Below are positions 43,535 to 53,117 of a stretch of 64,000 nt of DNA, piece after piece. Made by a program: the position numbers and the translations under genes. The notes under the pieces were generated by a model. That model did not search any database and was not told where the DNA came from. It saw only the letters and a list, made by a program, of their open reading frames with translations. The stretch is from Ralstonia insidiosa (GTDB lineage: Bacteria; Pseudomonadota; Gammaproteobacteria; Burkholderiales; Burkholderiaceae). Where the stretch lies: the NCBI RefSeq assembly GCF_008801405.1, contig NZ_VZPV01000001.1, positions 2,604,001 to 2,668,000 on the forward strand. Reading direction: 5' to 3'. Every line of letters starts with the position of its first letter. The first letter of the stretch is position 1.

Positions 43535-44239
43535 ATGAAAACCGCCCTCGCCCTGCGCCACGTTCCGTTCGAACATCTCGGCATCCTGCAGCCGCTGCTG
43601 GAAGCACGCGGCTATGCCGTGCGCTATGTGGACGTTGGGGTGCAATCCGTGCCGGCCGACGACATGGCCACGGCCGATTTGCTGATCGTGCTGGGCGGCC
43701 CTATCGGCGCGTATGACGACGCGATGTATCCGTTCGTGCGCGACGAGGCCGAGGCCATTGCGCAACGACTGGCCGCACGCCGGCCGCTGCTCGGCATCTG
43801 CCTCGGCGCGCAGTTGATGGCGCGGGCGCTGGGTGCGGCAGTCACGCCGATGGGGGTGAAGGAGATCGGCTTTGCACCAGTCACGCTCACCGCCGATGGC
43901 CTCAATTCACCGCTCGCGCCGCTGGCCGACGGCACGCCGGTGCTGCACTGGCATGGAGACCGTTACGACCTGCCGCCCGACGCGCGCCGGCTCGCCTCAA
44001 CGGCCACTTGCGCGGAACAGGCCTTCGCCATCGGCGATCACGCACTCGGCCTGCAATTCCACCTGGAAGCGAATCTGGATGAGCTGGAGGCGTGGTTGAT
44101 CGGGCATGCGGCGGAACTTGGCGCGGCGGGCATCGATCCGCGTGCATTGCGTGCGCAAGCGCCGGCAATCGCGGATCGCCTGGCACAGCGTGCTCGCGAT
44201 GTGTTCACTGCCTGGCTCGATCGCGCGGAGGCTGCATGA
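43535..44239 (+). CDS. Class I glutamine amidotransferase-like protein
   Basis: 234 residues. The GATase1 fold is clear: LLIVLGGPIGAYDD, the nucleophile Cys89 in LGICLGAQLMA, and the His of LQFHLEANLDE with the acidic residue two places on. It is a stand-alone GATase of the YfeJ/GuaA-like kind and may release ammonia from glutamine or gamma-glutamyl compounds; the acceptor is unknown. The ATG at 43535 was chosen over an earlier in-frame one inside the promoter. It overlaps the MOSC gene (ATGA). Confidence 0.88.
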   Translation: MKTALALRHVPFEHLGILQPLLEARGYAVRYVDVGVQSVPADDMATADLLIVLGGPIGAYDDAMYPFVRDEAEAIAQRLAARRPLLGICLGAQLMARALGAAVTPMGVKEIGFAPVTLTADGLNSPLAPLADGTPVLHWHGDRYDLPPDARRLASTATCAEQAFAIGDHALGLQFHLEANLDELEAWLIGHAAELGAAGIDPRALRAQAPAIADRLAQRARDVFTAWLDRAEAA

Positions 44240-44943
44240 CGTTGCCCACCCCCATCCGCATCGACACCCTCCTCACTGGCCGCGCGGTCGACTACACGCG
44301 CCCCGGCTCACGCAGCGCCATCGACAAGCGCCCTGTGGCCGATGCAGTGCAGGTGGACATCAACGGCATCATCGGCGACGAACAAGGTGACCCACGCGTG
44401 CACGGCGGCCCCGACAAGGCGATCCACCACTACCCGTTTGACCACTACGCCGCGTGGCAGGCAGACATCGGTGCGCTGCCAGTGCTCGCGACACCAGGCG
44501 CGTTTGGCGAGAACCTGAGCACCACCGGCGTGACCGAAGCGGACATCTGCGTGGGGGATCGCTTGTGCGTGGGCAACGTAGTGCTGGAGGTGTCGCAACT
44601 ACGCCAACCATGCTGGAAGCTCAACGACCGCTTTGACACGCGCGACATGGCACGCCGCGTGCAACACACAGGGCGCACCGGCTGGTACTACCGCGTACTG
44701 GAAGGCGGCACGCTGCGCGTGGGCGACACGCTGGCATGGCTCGAACGCCCATGGCCGCAATGGCCGCTGGCGCGCGTGCTGGACGTGCTCTATCGCAACA
44801 TGCTGGATCGCGCCGCGCTGGAGGACATGCTGGCGCTGCCGCTCACGCCGTCATGGCGCAAGCTCGTGCAGGGCCGCCTCATGCGCGGTGAAGTGGAAAG
44901 CTGGGCCAAGCGCATCGATGGCCCAGCAAGCACAACGGCCTGA
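44236..44943 (+). CDS. MOSC domain protein (YiiM type)
   Basis: 235 residues. The MOSC core includes GIIGDEQGDPRVHGGPDKAIHHYP (described by the conserved HGGPDKAIH), GAFGENLSTTGV and the likely catalytic Cys in LRQPCWKLNDRF. A C-terminal three-helix extension is as in YiiM, which reduces N-hydroxylated bases using molybdenum cofactor. It is coupled to the amidotransferase. The stop abuts the convergent chemoreceptor gene. Confidence 0.88.
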   Translation: MTLPTPIRIDTLLTGRAVDYTRPGSRSAIDKRPVADAVQVDINGIIGDEQGDPRVHGGPDKAIHHYPFDHYAAWQADIGALPVLATPGAFGENLSTTGVTEADICVGDRLCVGNVVLEVSQLRQPCWKLNDRFDTRDMARRVQHTGRTGWYYRVLEGGTLRVGDTLAWLERPWPQWPLARVLDVLYRNMLDRAALEDMLALPLTPSWRKLVQGRLMRGEVESWAKRIDGPASTTA

Positions 44944-46749
44944 TCAGAAGGTTTCCCAATCGGCGTCAGATCCGCCGCCGGCCACCGCCAGCGGCTGATT
45001 CTTGGCGATTGCGGGCGCTGCAGGCGCGGAGGCCGCCGGCTGAACGGCCAGCTTCGGCTCACGCTTGCGAACCACGGGGCTCAATGAGCTGACGGGCTTG
45101 GCCGGCTTGACGGCCACGGTTTTTGCAGTAGCCGCTGGCTTGGCGGGTTGCGCCAGTTGAGGCGCTGCGAACGCGACCGTCTCGGCGCCATCCAGGCGGA
45201 ACTGCGACACCACCTGCGTGAGGTTCTTCGCCTGCTCTTCGAGCGACTGCGCAGCCGCCGCGGCCTCTTCCACCAGCGCGGCATTCTGCTGCGTCACCTG
45301 CTCCATCTCCGACACCGCCTGGCCGATCTGCATGATGCCCTGCGTCTGCTCCGTCGATGCGGCGGCAATGTCTTCGACGATGTTGGCGACGCGGCGCACG
45401 GCTTCCACCGTCTCGGCAATCGTCTCCCCCGCCTGCGATACCTGCGTGTGACCTGCTTGCACGCGAGAGACCGAATCGTCGATCAGCGTCTTGATCTCCT
45501 TGGCCGCGGCCGCGCTGCGCTGCGCCAGTGCTCGCACTTCACCTGCCACCACGGCAAACCCACGGCCCTGCTCACCGGCACGCGCGGCTTCCACCGCCGC
45601 GTTGAGTGCGAGGATGTTGGTCTGGAAAGCAATGCCGTCAATCACGCCGATGATGTCAGCCATCTTGCGCGAGCCCGCGCTGATGTCATCCATGGTGGCC
45701 ACCACGCCACGCACCACCTCGCCGCCACGCGATGCCAGATCGGCGGCATTCGATGCCAATGCACTGGCTTGGCGCGCGCTCTCGGAGTTATTGCTAACCG
45801 TGGAGGTCATCTGCTCCATGCTGGCCGCCGTCTTCTCCAGCGATGCCGATTGCTGCTCCGTGCGCGTGGACAGATCCAGGTTACCGCTGGCGATTTCATG
45901 CGCGCCGGTGTTGACCGAATCGGAACTGCTGCGCACCTGGCGCACGGTGTTCACCAGGCTCTCACGCATGCGCGCCACCGCCGCCAGCAGGCGACCAAGC
46001 TCATTGCGACCACCGGTTTCGACATGCACCGCCAGATCGCCTTCAGCCACGCGCGAGAGCACCGTCACCGCTTCATTGAGCGGCGAGATCACGAACGCCT
46101 TGAGCGCATAGAACACGGCCACGATCAGCGCCAGCGCCAGCGCAATGCCCAGCGCAACGAACTTGAGGATTGTTTGGTAGCGCGCGAGGCCGTCATCGGT
46201 CTGGTCCTTTGCCAACTGTTTGACGCGTTGCTGGAAGCTTTCGATCTGCGCCGACCACGCTGCGCCCGTGTCCGTCACATCCTTGTAGTTGAGGGGCGCA
46301 TAGGCCGCGGCATCGCCTGCACGCAGGGCCGCCAGAGCGCGCTGCACGGCTTCGATATGCGTCTGCGCGGCCTGGACGATTGACTGGCGCAAGACGTCGT
46401 CGACACCCTCGATGGGCGGCGCGTTCTTGAACGCTTCCACCTGCGCGATAGCCTTCTTCAGGCCCTTCTCCGAGCTTTCAAGCGCGGCGGTCTTGGCCGC
46501 GTCGTCCATGTTCTCGCGCAGCACGCTGTACAGCCGCGACATGCCGGTGCGCGCGCGCTGCATGTCCTTGTAGGCGTCATTCAGGAGCATGCTGCGATCC
46601 GAGATGTCATGCACACGCTCGGTTGCAGCGTTGGTCGTGCGCAGTGCGAGCACGCCAACCGCTGCGCCAACCACGATCATCAACGCAAACGTGATCAGAA
46701 TCGCCAGCAGGCCAGCGCGCACGCTGGTGTTCTTCAGAACACGGTCCAT
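44944..46749 (-). CDS. Methyl-accepting chemotaxis protein with four-helix sensor domain
   Basis: 601 residues. Membrane helix 1 (about 11-33) and helix 2 (about 190-212) flank a helical periplasmic domain of the MCP 4HB kind (LLNDAYKDMQRARTGMSRLY). HAMP follows, then the signalling hairpin tip IDGIAFQTNILALNAAVEAARAGEQ, shown here by its conserved core. Methylation helices and a Pro/Ala-rich linker lead to the C-terminal tail ending DWETF, which resembles the CheR-binding pentapeptide NWETF. GGAGACAAAG precedes the ATG at 46749. Its ligand is unknown. Confidence 0.93.
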   Translation of the reverse strand: MDRVLKNTSVRAGLLAILITFALMIVVGAAVGVLALRTTNAATERVHDISDRSMLLNDAYKDMQRARTGMSRLYSVLRENMDDAAKTAALESSEKGLKKAIAQVEAFKNAPPIEGVDDVLRQSIVQAAQTHIEAVQRALAALRAGDAAAYAPLNYKDVTDTGAAWSAQIESFQQRVKQLAKDQTDDGLARYQTILKFVALGIALALALIVAVFYALKAFVISPLNEAVTVLSRVAEGDLAVHVETGGRNELGRLLAAVARMRESLVNTVRQVRSSSDSVNTGAHEIASGNLDLSTRTEQQSASLEKTAASMEQMTSTVSNNSESARQASALASNAADLASRGGEVVRGVVATMDDISAGSRKMADIIGVIDGIAFQTNILALNAAVEAARAGEQGRGFAVVAGEVRALAQRSAAAAKEIKTLIDDSVSRVQAGHTQVSQAGETIAETVEAVRRVANIVEDIAAASTEQTQGIMQIGQAVSEMEQVTQQNAALVEEAAAAAQSLEEQAKNLTQVVSQFRLDGAETVAFAAPQLAQPAKPAATAKTVAVKPAKPVSSLSPVVRKREPKLAVQPAASAPAAPAIAKNQPLAVAGGGSDADWETF

Positions 46750-46841
46750 CTTTGTCTCCGTAGTCCGGCCAGCACACGATTGCACCGCGCCGGAAGCAGG
46801 CGTGCTATGCCGCCCGCCGGGTCAGCAAGGTGAATAAGAGG

Positions 46842-48683
46842 TTAAAAGGTTTCCCAGTCGGCATCGTCGCCGGCGGCCACCAGAGGCTTGGGTTTCGTCA
46901 GGCTGGCGGGCACGGCAACCGGCGCTGCAACCACCGGTTTGTCGACTGGCTTGTCAGCCGATTTGCGCAGCAGCGGTGCCTTGCGTGGCGTCAGCTTGGG
47001 CTTGGCGGCTTCAGTACTCGGCTTGGCAGGTTCGCGGCGCGGGGCTTCGGCCTTGAGCGCTACCGGCGCTACCAGCGAGACGTGTGCAATGGTTGGCTCA
47101 ACCTTGGCAACCATCGCAGGCGCACGCAGTGCATGGGCATCGAGGCGGAACTGCGCCACCACCTGCGTCAGGCTCACCGCCTGCTCTTCCAATGATTGGG
47201 CGGCAGCGGCCGCCTCTTCCACCAGCGCGGCGTTCTGCTGCGTAGCATCGTCAAGCTGCGTGACGGCATGGCTCACTTCTTCAATGCCCGAGCGCTGCTC
47301 CTGGCTCGCAGAGGAAATCTCGCCCACGATGTCGGTCACACGCTTCACGCTCGCAACGATTTCGCGCATGGTCGTGCCGGCTTCTTCCACCAGCGCACTG
47401 CCTGCATCCACGTTGTTGACGGAATCGTCGATCAACGCCTTGATCTCCTTGGCCGCTGCCGCGCTGCGTTGCGCGAGGCTGCGCACCTCACCTGCCACGA
47501 CCGCAAACCCACGGCCCTGCTCACCTGCGCGCGCGGCTTCCACAGCGGCATTGAGCGCGAGGATGTTGGTCTGGAAAGCAATGCCGTCAATCACGCCGAT
47601 GATGTCGACGATCTTGCGCGACGAGGCGTTGATCGAGCCCATCGTCTCCACCACGCGCGTCACCACCTCGCCGCCGCGCACAGCAACGTCAGACGCGGAC
47701 ACGGCAAGCTGGTTGGCCTGCTGCGCGTTGTCGGCGTTCTGCTGCACGGTCGACATCAGCTCTTCCATGGCCGACGCCGTCTCTTCCAACGAGCTGGCCT
47801 GCTGCTCGGTGCGGGAAGACAGATCCAGGTTGCCGCTGGCGATTTCGCGCGTGGCCGTGCCGATGGTGTCCGATGCGCCCTTGATGCGGCCGATGGTCTG
47901 CACCAGCGCACCGCGCATGCGGCCCATGGCGTAGAGCAGGCTGTGTTGGTCGTCAGGGCGGGTGTTGATCTCCACGGTCAGGTCACCGCCGGCAATGCGG
48001 TTGGCCACGTCTGCCGCGTAAGACGGGTCGCCGCCCAGCGTGCGCTGCAGGCTGCGGTTGGCCACGCTGCCCAGCAAGACCAGCAATGCCGCGACCAGCG
48101 CCAGCAGGCCACCGGTCTGGTACAGCGAGGTCATGAACGCGGCGTTGATGTCGTCCATGTAGACGCCGGTCGAAAACACCCAGTCCCACGGCTCGTAGCG
48201 CATGGCGAAGGCGGTCTTGGGTACCGGCTCCGTACCGCCGACTTTCGGCCACACATAGCTGGTGAAGCCGCCCTTCGGGTCCTTCGCAGCGTTGGTCAGG
48301 CCAACGTAGACCGCGTTGCCCTGCGCATCCTTGAAACCGGTTTGATCCTTGCCGTTGAACTCTGACTTGATCGGGTGCTGCACCACCACATAGTTCGAGT
48401 TGTTGATGGTGAAGTAGCCGTCCTTGTCGTAGCGCAGCGCCTTGAAGCGGTCCAGCGCCTGCTTCTGCGCTTCTTCCTTGGTCAGCGCGCCGCTCTTGGC
48501 CAGGTCGTCGTACTGCTTGACCAGATTCATCGCCATGGTGGTCACGCTGACGAGGTTGTTCTTGCGTTCCTCGATGCGGATCTCACGCGCCTGATAGGCG
48601 TTGAACACCGAGATCAAGGTCAGCGCGATCAGGCTGATGACCAGCGGCAGCCAAAGCTTTTGGCGGAAGCTGAGATTGCTCAT
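46842..48683 (-). CDS. Methyl-accepting chemotaxis protein with single Cache domain
   Basis: 613 residues. A first helix (about 9-29) is followed by a periplasmic single Cache domain (residues about 35-185) with RYDKDGYFTINNSNYVVVQHP and PWDWVFSTGVYMDDI, then a second helix and HAMP. The cytoplasmic hairpin tip is identical to that of the downstream receptor, and the protein also ends DWETF. Cache-type receptors often bind small carboxylates. A sigma-28-like promoter lies upstream (48761-48788). The downstream receptor starts after 92 nt and has no obvious promoter, so both may be co-transcribed. Confidence 0.94.
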   Translation of the reverse strand: MSNLSFRQKLWLPLVISLIALTLISVFNAYQAREIRIEERKNNLVSVTTMAMNLVKQYDDLAKSGALTKEEAQKQALDRFKALRYDKDGYFTINNSNYVVVQHPIKSEFNGKDQTGFKDAQGNAVYVGLTNAAKDPKGGFTSYVWPKVGGTEPVPKTAFAMRYEPWDWVFSTGVYMDDINAAFMTSLYQTGGLLALVAALLVLLGSVANRSLQRTLGGDPSYAADVANRIAGGDLTVEINTRPDDQHSLLYAMGRMRGALVQTIGRIKGASDTIGTATREIASGNLDLSSRTEQQASSLEETASAMEELMSTVQQNADNAQQANQLAVSASDVAVRGGEVVTRVVETMGSINASSRKIVDIIGVIDGIAFQTNILALNAAVEAARAGEQGRGFAVVAGEVRSLAQRSAAAAKEIKALIDDSVNNVDAGSALVEEAGTTMREIVASVKRVTDIVGEISSASQEQRSGIEEVSHAVTQLDDATQQNAALVEEAAAAAQSLEEQAVSLTQVVAQFRLDAHALRAPAMVAKVEPTIAHVSLVAPVALKAEAPRREPAKPSTEAAKPKLTPRKAPLLRKSADKPVDKPVVAAPVAVPASLTKPKPLVAAGDDADWETF

Positions 48684-48760
48684 TCCAGAGTCTCCAGGGT
48701 GGGAACCGATGGCGCAATGTGCGCAATGCGTCTCTCTATGGTTTTAGCGTTCCGGATGGT

Positions 48761-48788
48761 CTATCGGCAACGTGTTCACCAATCTTGA
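48761..48788 (-). promoter_or_regulatory. Sigma-28 (FliA) type promoter of the chemoreceptor genes
   Basis: The minus strand reads TCAAGATT (48788-48781), 12 nt, GCCGATAG (48768-48761). The flagellar consensus is TMAAG-TTT-N11/12-GCCGATAA. The predicted start near 48750 leaves a leader of about 70 nt with GGAGACTCTGG before the ATG. This ties the receptors to the flagellar class 3 regulon. Confidence 0.65.
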
Positions 48789-48920
48789 GTAGCCCGCATA
48801 GGCAGATCGTCAGGCGCTGGCTGCCGGCGCCCCGGTGGTCTGCATGCTCAAGGTGAGCAAGCCTTTGCAAAAAGGGCCATGTTGTGCAGAATATTTTTGA
48901 CTGAAAATTGATAATCGACG

Positions 48921-49808
48921 ATGAAAACCACGCTCGAAGAACTGCTCGCCTTCCGCACGGTGGTGGATACCGGCTCCGTGACGGCTGCTGCCGAGCAGCT
49001 CGGCCAGACCGTCTCGGGCGTGAGCCGTGCGTTGCGCCGACTGGAAGAAAAGCTGGAGACCACGCTGCTGTCGCGCACCACGCGCCGTCTGTCGCTGACC
49101 GACGAAGGCACGGTGTTTCTGGCGCAGGCGCGGCAGATCCTGTCTGCCGTGGATGAAGCCGAGGAGCAGATCGCCCTGCGCCGCCAGCAACCCGCCGGGC
49201 GCCTGCGGGTCAACGCCGCCATGCCGTTCATGCTGCACGTGATCGCGCCGTTGGTGCCCGACTTTCGCGCCCAGTATCCTCAGATCGAACTGGAGCTGAA
49301 CACCAACGATCTGATCATCGACCTGTTGGAAGAAGATACCGACGTGGCCATCCGCATCGGCACGCTGCGTGATTCCACGCTGCGCGCGCGGCTGCTTGGC
49401 ACACGCCGGCTGCGCGTGCTGGCAAGCCCCGCCTATCTCAAGGCACATGGCCGGCCACGCTCGGTGGACGATTTGCGCCAACACACGCTGCTCGGGTTCG
49501 CGCAGCCGGAATCGCTCAACCAGTGGCCCCTGCGCGGCCCGCACGGCGATCATTTCCGCATCGAGCCCGCGCTCAAGGCATCCAGCGGTGAGACCCTACG
49601 CCAGCTTGCCCTGCAAGGCGCCGGCATCGTCTGCCTGGCCGACTTCATGACCGCCGAAGACCGCCGCACAGGTGATCTCGTACAAGTTCTGCCGGATGCC
49701 ACTGTTGAGGTGCTGCAACCCATTCACGCGGTCTACTACCGAAACACACAACTAGCCTCACGGATTGCGTGCTTTCTGGATGTTCTGGAAGCGCGACTGG
49801 CCTCCTGA
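48921..49808 (+). CDS. LysR-family transcriptional regulator
   Basis: 295 residues. The N-terminal winged helix reads FRTVVDTGSVTAAAEQLGQTVSGVSRALRRLEE (its LysR signature), with the linker helix following. The C-terminal effector domain opens GRLRVNAAMPFMLHVIAPLVPDF, as in the CrgA/DsdC-like branch. The target and inducer are unknown; the downstream GNAT gene, 4 nt away, is the only co-directional neighbour and may be co-transcribed. No ribosome site is evident before the ATG at 48921. Confidence 0.92.
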   Translation: MKTTLEELLAFRTVVDTGSVTAAAEQLGQTVSGVSRALRRLEEKLETTLLSRTTRRLSLTDEGTVFLAQARQILSAVDEAEEQIALRRQQPAGRLRVNAAMPFMLHVIAPLVPDFRAQYPQIELELNTNDLIIDLLEEDTDVAIRIGTLRDSTLRARLLGTRRLRVLASPAYLKAHGRPRSVDDLRQHTLLGFAQPESLNQWPLRGPHGDHFRIEPALKASSGETLRQLALQGAGIVCLADFMTAEDRRTGDLVQVLPDATVEVLQPIHAVYYRNTQLASRIACFLDVLEARLAS

Positions 49809-49812
49809 CCCC

Positions 49813-50322
49813 ATGACGTCTGCACACGTGCTGATTCGCCCCGAAGCCCCCGCCGACACGGCCTCCATTGAAGTCGTCACCATCGCCGCTTTTCGTGATG
49901 CGGAGCACACAAGCCACAACGAGCAGGACATCGTCCGCGCGTTGCGCGAGGCAGGTGCACTCACCGTTTCGCTGGTTGCCGAGCGCGATGGTGCGGTGGT
50001 CGGACACGTCGCCATTTCACCGGTATTGGTTGCCGATGGCACGTCCGGCTGGTTTGGGCTCGGGCCGATTTCCGTACTGCAAGCTGAGCAAGGCTGCGGC
50101 ATCGGCGCGGGCCTGACGCGCGCCGCGCTGGACCAATTGCGCACGCTGGGCGCGGCGGGCTGCGTCGTGCTCGGTGATCCGGCCTACTACGGCCGCTTCG
50201 GCTTTCGTGCAGAACCTTCGCTCGTGTTTCCGGGGGTGCCGGCAGAGTACTTCCAGGCCCTGACCTTCCGGGGCACGCTGCCCAACGGCATAGTCACCTA
50301 CCACCCTGGGTTTTACGCATAA
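49813..50322 (+). CDS. GNAT family N-acetyltransferase (YhbS-like)
   Basis: 169 residues. The GNAT fold is shown by IRPEAPADTASIEVVTIAAF, GAVVGHVAISPV, the acetyl-CoA loop LQAEQGCGIGAGLTRAAL, and VLGDPAYYGRFGF, which is characteristic of the YhbS branch. The substrate is unknown. The ATG at 49813 lies 4 nt after the LysR stop; upstream in-frame codons overlap that gene. Confidence 0.9.
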   Translation: MTSAHVLIRPEAPADTASIEVVTIAAFRDAEHTSHNEQDIVRALREAGALTVSLVAERDGAVVGHVAISPVLVADGTSGWFGLGPISVLQAEQGCGIGAGLTRAALDQLRTLGAAGCVVLGDPAYYGRFGFRAEPSLVFPGVPAEYFQALTFRGTLPNGIVTYHPGFYA

Positions 50323-50450
50323 CGTTGCGGACAATTCGCCAGGAAGCGGCTGCCCACCTGTGCAACAATTGCGCGATTCAACACCTTCCGCGCGCGATTC
50401 CATCGCATTACATCGGATCGCGCGCCGCGCCTTAGTACTCATTGCACCGC

Positions 50451-53117
50451 ATGGCTGAACACTCCGCTCCGGCTCTGGAGATCGACCCGAAATACGGCCC
50501 CTTCGACAAGCACACCCCGATGATGCAGCAATACCTGCGGCTCAAATCGGGGCATCCGCACACGCTTGTCTTCTATCGCATGGGCGATTTCTACGAGCTC
50601 TTCTTTGAAGACGCCGAGAAAGCCTCCCGCCTGCTCGACATCACGCTCACCGCGCGCGGCAGCTCCAACGGGCACCCGATCCGCATGGCGGGCATTCCGT
50701 TCCACGCCGCCGAGCAATACCTCGCCAAGCTGGTCAAGCTGGGGGAATCGGTCGCCATCTGCGAGCAGATCGGGGACCCGGCCACCACCAAGGGCCCAGT
50801 CGAACGCAAGGTCGTGCGCGTGGTCACGCCCGGCACGCTCACCGATGCGGCGCTGCTCTCCGACAAGGTCAACAACCACCTGCTGGCCATCGCACACCTG
50901 CCGGGCAAGCGCGGTGCAGCCCCGCTGATCGGCCTGGCGTGGCTCAACCTTGTCGGCGGTGAGCTGCGCTTGATGGAGTGCAGCCCCGACCAGCTCGACC
51001 GCGAACTCGAACGCATCCGTCCCGCCGAAGTGCTGGCCGATGATGCGACGCTCAACGCCATCACTTTCGACGTCGCCCGCACACGCCTGCCCGACTGGCA
51101 TTTCGACGTGGAAGCCGGCGCACGCCGCCTGCGCGAGCAACTGGGCGTCGCAAGCCTCGTCGCCTTCGGCGCGGACACGTTGACGGCGGCACTGGCCGCC
51201 GCCGGCGCATTGCTGAACTACGCGGCGGCCACGCAGGGCCAATCGCTGCGGCACGTGATCGGCCTGACCGTCGAACACGAAAGCGAATTCATCGGCCTGG
51301 ACACCGCCACGCGCCGCAATCTGGAACTGACGGAAACACTGCGCGGGCAGGAATCGCCCACGCTGTTCTCGCTGCTCGACACCTGCGCCACCAGCATGGG
51401 CAGCCGCCTGCTGCGTCACTGGCTGCATCACCCGCTGCGTGACCGTGCGATTCCGCAGGCGCGTCAGCAGGCCATCGAGGTGCTGCTCGGCAGCGATTGG
51501 CAGACGCTGCGCGCGACGCTGCGCACGCTATCCGATGTGGAACGCATTACCGGGCGGCTCGCGCTGTTGAGCGCCCGCCCGCGCGATCTCTCTTCACTGC
51601 GCGACACGCTTGCACGCCTGCCCGAGATCCGCGAAGAGCTGCCCAAAGACGACAATGCGAGCGATGCCGCCCCGTTGCTGGCCGAGCTGTACGCCGCGCT
51701 CACGCTGCCCGAAGATGCCCACGCCCTGCTCCAGCGCGCCGTGATGGCCGAACCGGCGGCGATGGTGCGCGACGGCGGCGTCATTGCCCGCGGCTACGAT
51801 GCCGATCTCGATGAGTTGCGCGACATCTCCGAAAACTGCGGCCAGTTCCTCGTCGACCTGGAAGCACGCGAGCGCGAACGCACCGGCATCGCCAACCTGC
51901 GTGTCGAGTACAACCGCGTGCACGGCTTCTACATCGAAGTCACCAACGGCCAGGCCGCCAAGGTGCCCGATGATTACCGTCGCCGCCAGACGCTCAAGAA
52001 CGCCGAGCGCTACATCACGCCCGAGCTGAAGGCGTTTGAGGACAAGGCGCTCTCTGCGCAGGACCGCGCTCTGTCGCGTGAAAAACTTCTCTACGAAGAG
52101 TTGCTGCAGAAGCTGCTGCCACATCTGGCCGAGTTCAAGCGCATCGCCGCCGCGCTGGCGCAGGCCGACGTGCTGGCCACGCTGGCCGAGCGCGCGCATG
52201 CGCTGTCATGGTCGCGCCCGACGTTGACGGATGCCCCCGGCATCGAGCTGACGCGTGCGCGCCATCCGGTGGTCGAACAGCAAGTCGAACAGTTCGTCGC
52301 CAACGACTGCGTACTCCAAGAAGCACGCAAGCTGCTGCTCATCACCGGCCCGAACATGGGCGGTAAATCGACCTTCATGCGGCAGACCGCGCTGGTCGTG
52401 CTGCTCGCCTATGTTGGCGCCTTCGTGCCTGCCGAGGCCGCCACCATCGGCCCGATCGACCGCATCTTCACGCGTATCGGCGCAGCAGACGATCTGGCGG
52501 GCGGCCGCTCGACCTTTATGGTCGAGATGACCGAAGCCGCTGCCATCCTGCACCGCGCCACCGCCAACAGCCTGGTGCTGATGGACGAGATCGGGCGTGG
52601 CACGAGCACGTTCGATGGTCTGGCGCTTGCCTGGGCGATTGCACGCCACCTGCTCTCGCACAACCGCAGCCACACGCTGTTCGCCACGCACTATTTCGAG
52701 CTGACGCAACTGCCACAGGAATTCGCGCAGGCCGCCAACGTACACCTCTCGGCCGTGGAGCATGGCGATGGCATCGTCTTCCTGCACGCTGTGCAGGAAG
52801 GCCCGGCCAGCCAAAGCTATGGCCTGCAGGTCGCGCAACTGGCAGGCGTACCGCAGCCGGTCATCCGCGCCGCGCGCAAGCGGCTGGCATGGCTGGAGCA
52901 GCATTCCGCCGACACTGGCGCCACACCACAACTCGATCTGTTTGCGCTCGCCGCCGATACGCCCATCGCTGATGAAGATGAGGACGAAGCACCAGCGGAG
53001 GCGGCCAACAGCGCGCTGGCCGAGGCCCTGGCAGGCATCGATCCCGACGACATGACGCCGCGTGAAGCGCTCGACGCGCTGTACCGGCTCAAGGCGCTGT
53101 CCACCCCATCTGCCTGA
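50451..53117 (+). CDS. mutS: DNA mismatch repair protein MutS
   Basis: 888 residues, slightly longer than E. coli MutS. The mismatch-reading motif is FYRMGDFYELFFEDA (Phe and Glu of the F-x-E element). The ATPase has Walker A GPNMGGKSTF, LVLMDEIGRGTSTFDG and FATHYFELT. QLDLF at residues 827-831 matches the beta-clamp-binding consensus, and a C-terminal tail allows tetramer formation. The ATG at 50451 is preferred to an in-frame TTG 9 nt upstream. The stop shares one base with the next start (TGATG). Confidence 0.98.
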   Translation: MAEHSAPALEIDPKYGPFDKHTPMMQQYLRLKSGHPHTLVFYRMGDFYELFFEDAEKASRLLDITLTARGSSNGHPIRMAGIPFHAAEQYLAKLVKLGESVAICEQIGDPATTKGPVERKVVRVVTPGTLTDAALLSDKVNNHLLAIAHLPGKRGAAPLIGLAWLNLVGGELRLMECSPDQLDRELERIRPAEVLADDATLNAITFDVARTRLPDWHFDVEAGARRLREQLGVASLVAFGADTLTAALAAAGALLNYAAATQGQSLRHVIGLTVEHESEFIGLDTATRRNLELTETLRGQESPTLFSLLDTCATSMGSRLLRHWLHHPLRDRAIPQARQQAIEVLLGSDWQTLRATLRTLSDVERITGRLALLSARPRDLSSLRDTLARLPEIREELPKDDNASDAAPLLAELYAALTLPEDAHALLQRAVMAEPAAMVRDGGVIARGYDADLDELRDISENCGQFLVDLEARERERTGIANLRVEYNRVHGFYIEVTNGQAAKVPDDYRRRQTLKNAERYITPELKAFEDKALSAQDRALSREKLLYEELLQKLLPHLAEFKRIAAALAQADVLATLAERAHALSWSRPTLTDAPGIELTRARHPVVEQQVEQFVANDCVLQEARKLLLITGPNMGGKSTFMRQTALVVLLAYVGAFVPAEAATIGPIDRIFTRIGAADDLAGGRSTFMVEMTEAAAILHRATANSLVLMDEIGRGTSTFDGLALAWAIARHLLSHNRSHTLFATHYFELTQLPQEFAQAANVHLSAVEHGDGIVFLHAVQEGPASQSYGLQVAQLAGVPQPVIRAARKRLAWLEQHSADTGATPQLDLFALAADTPIADEDEDEAPAEAANSALAEALAGIDPDDMTPREALDALYRLKALSTPSA

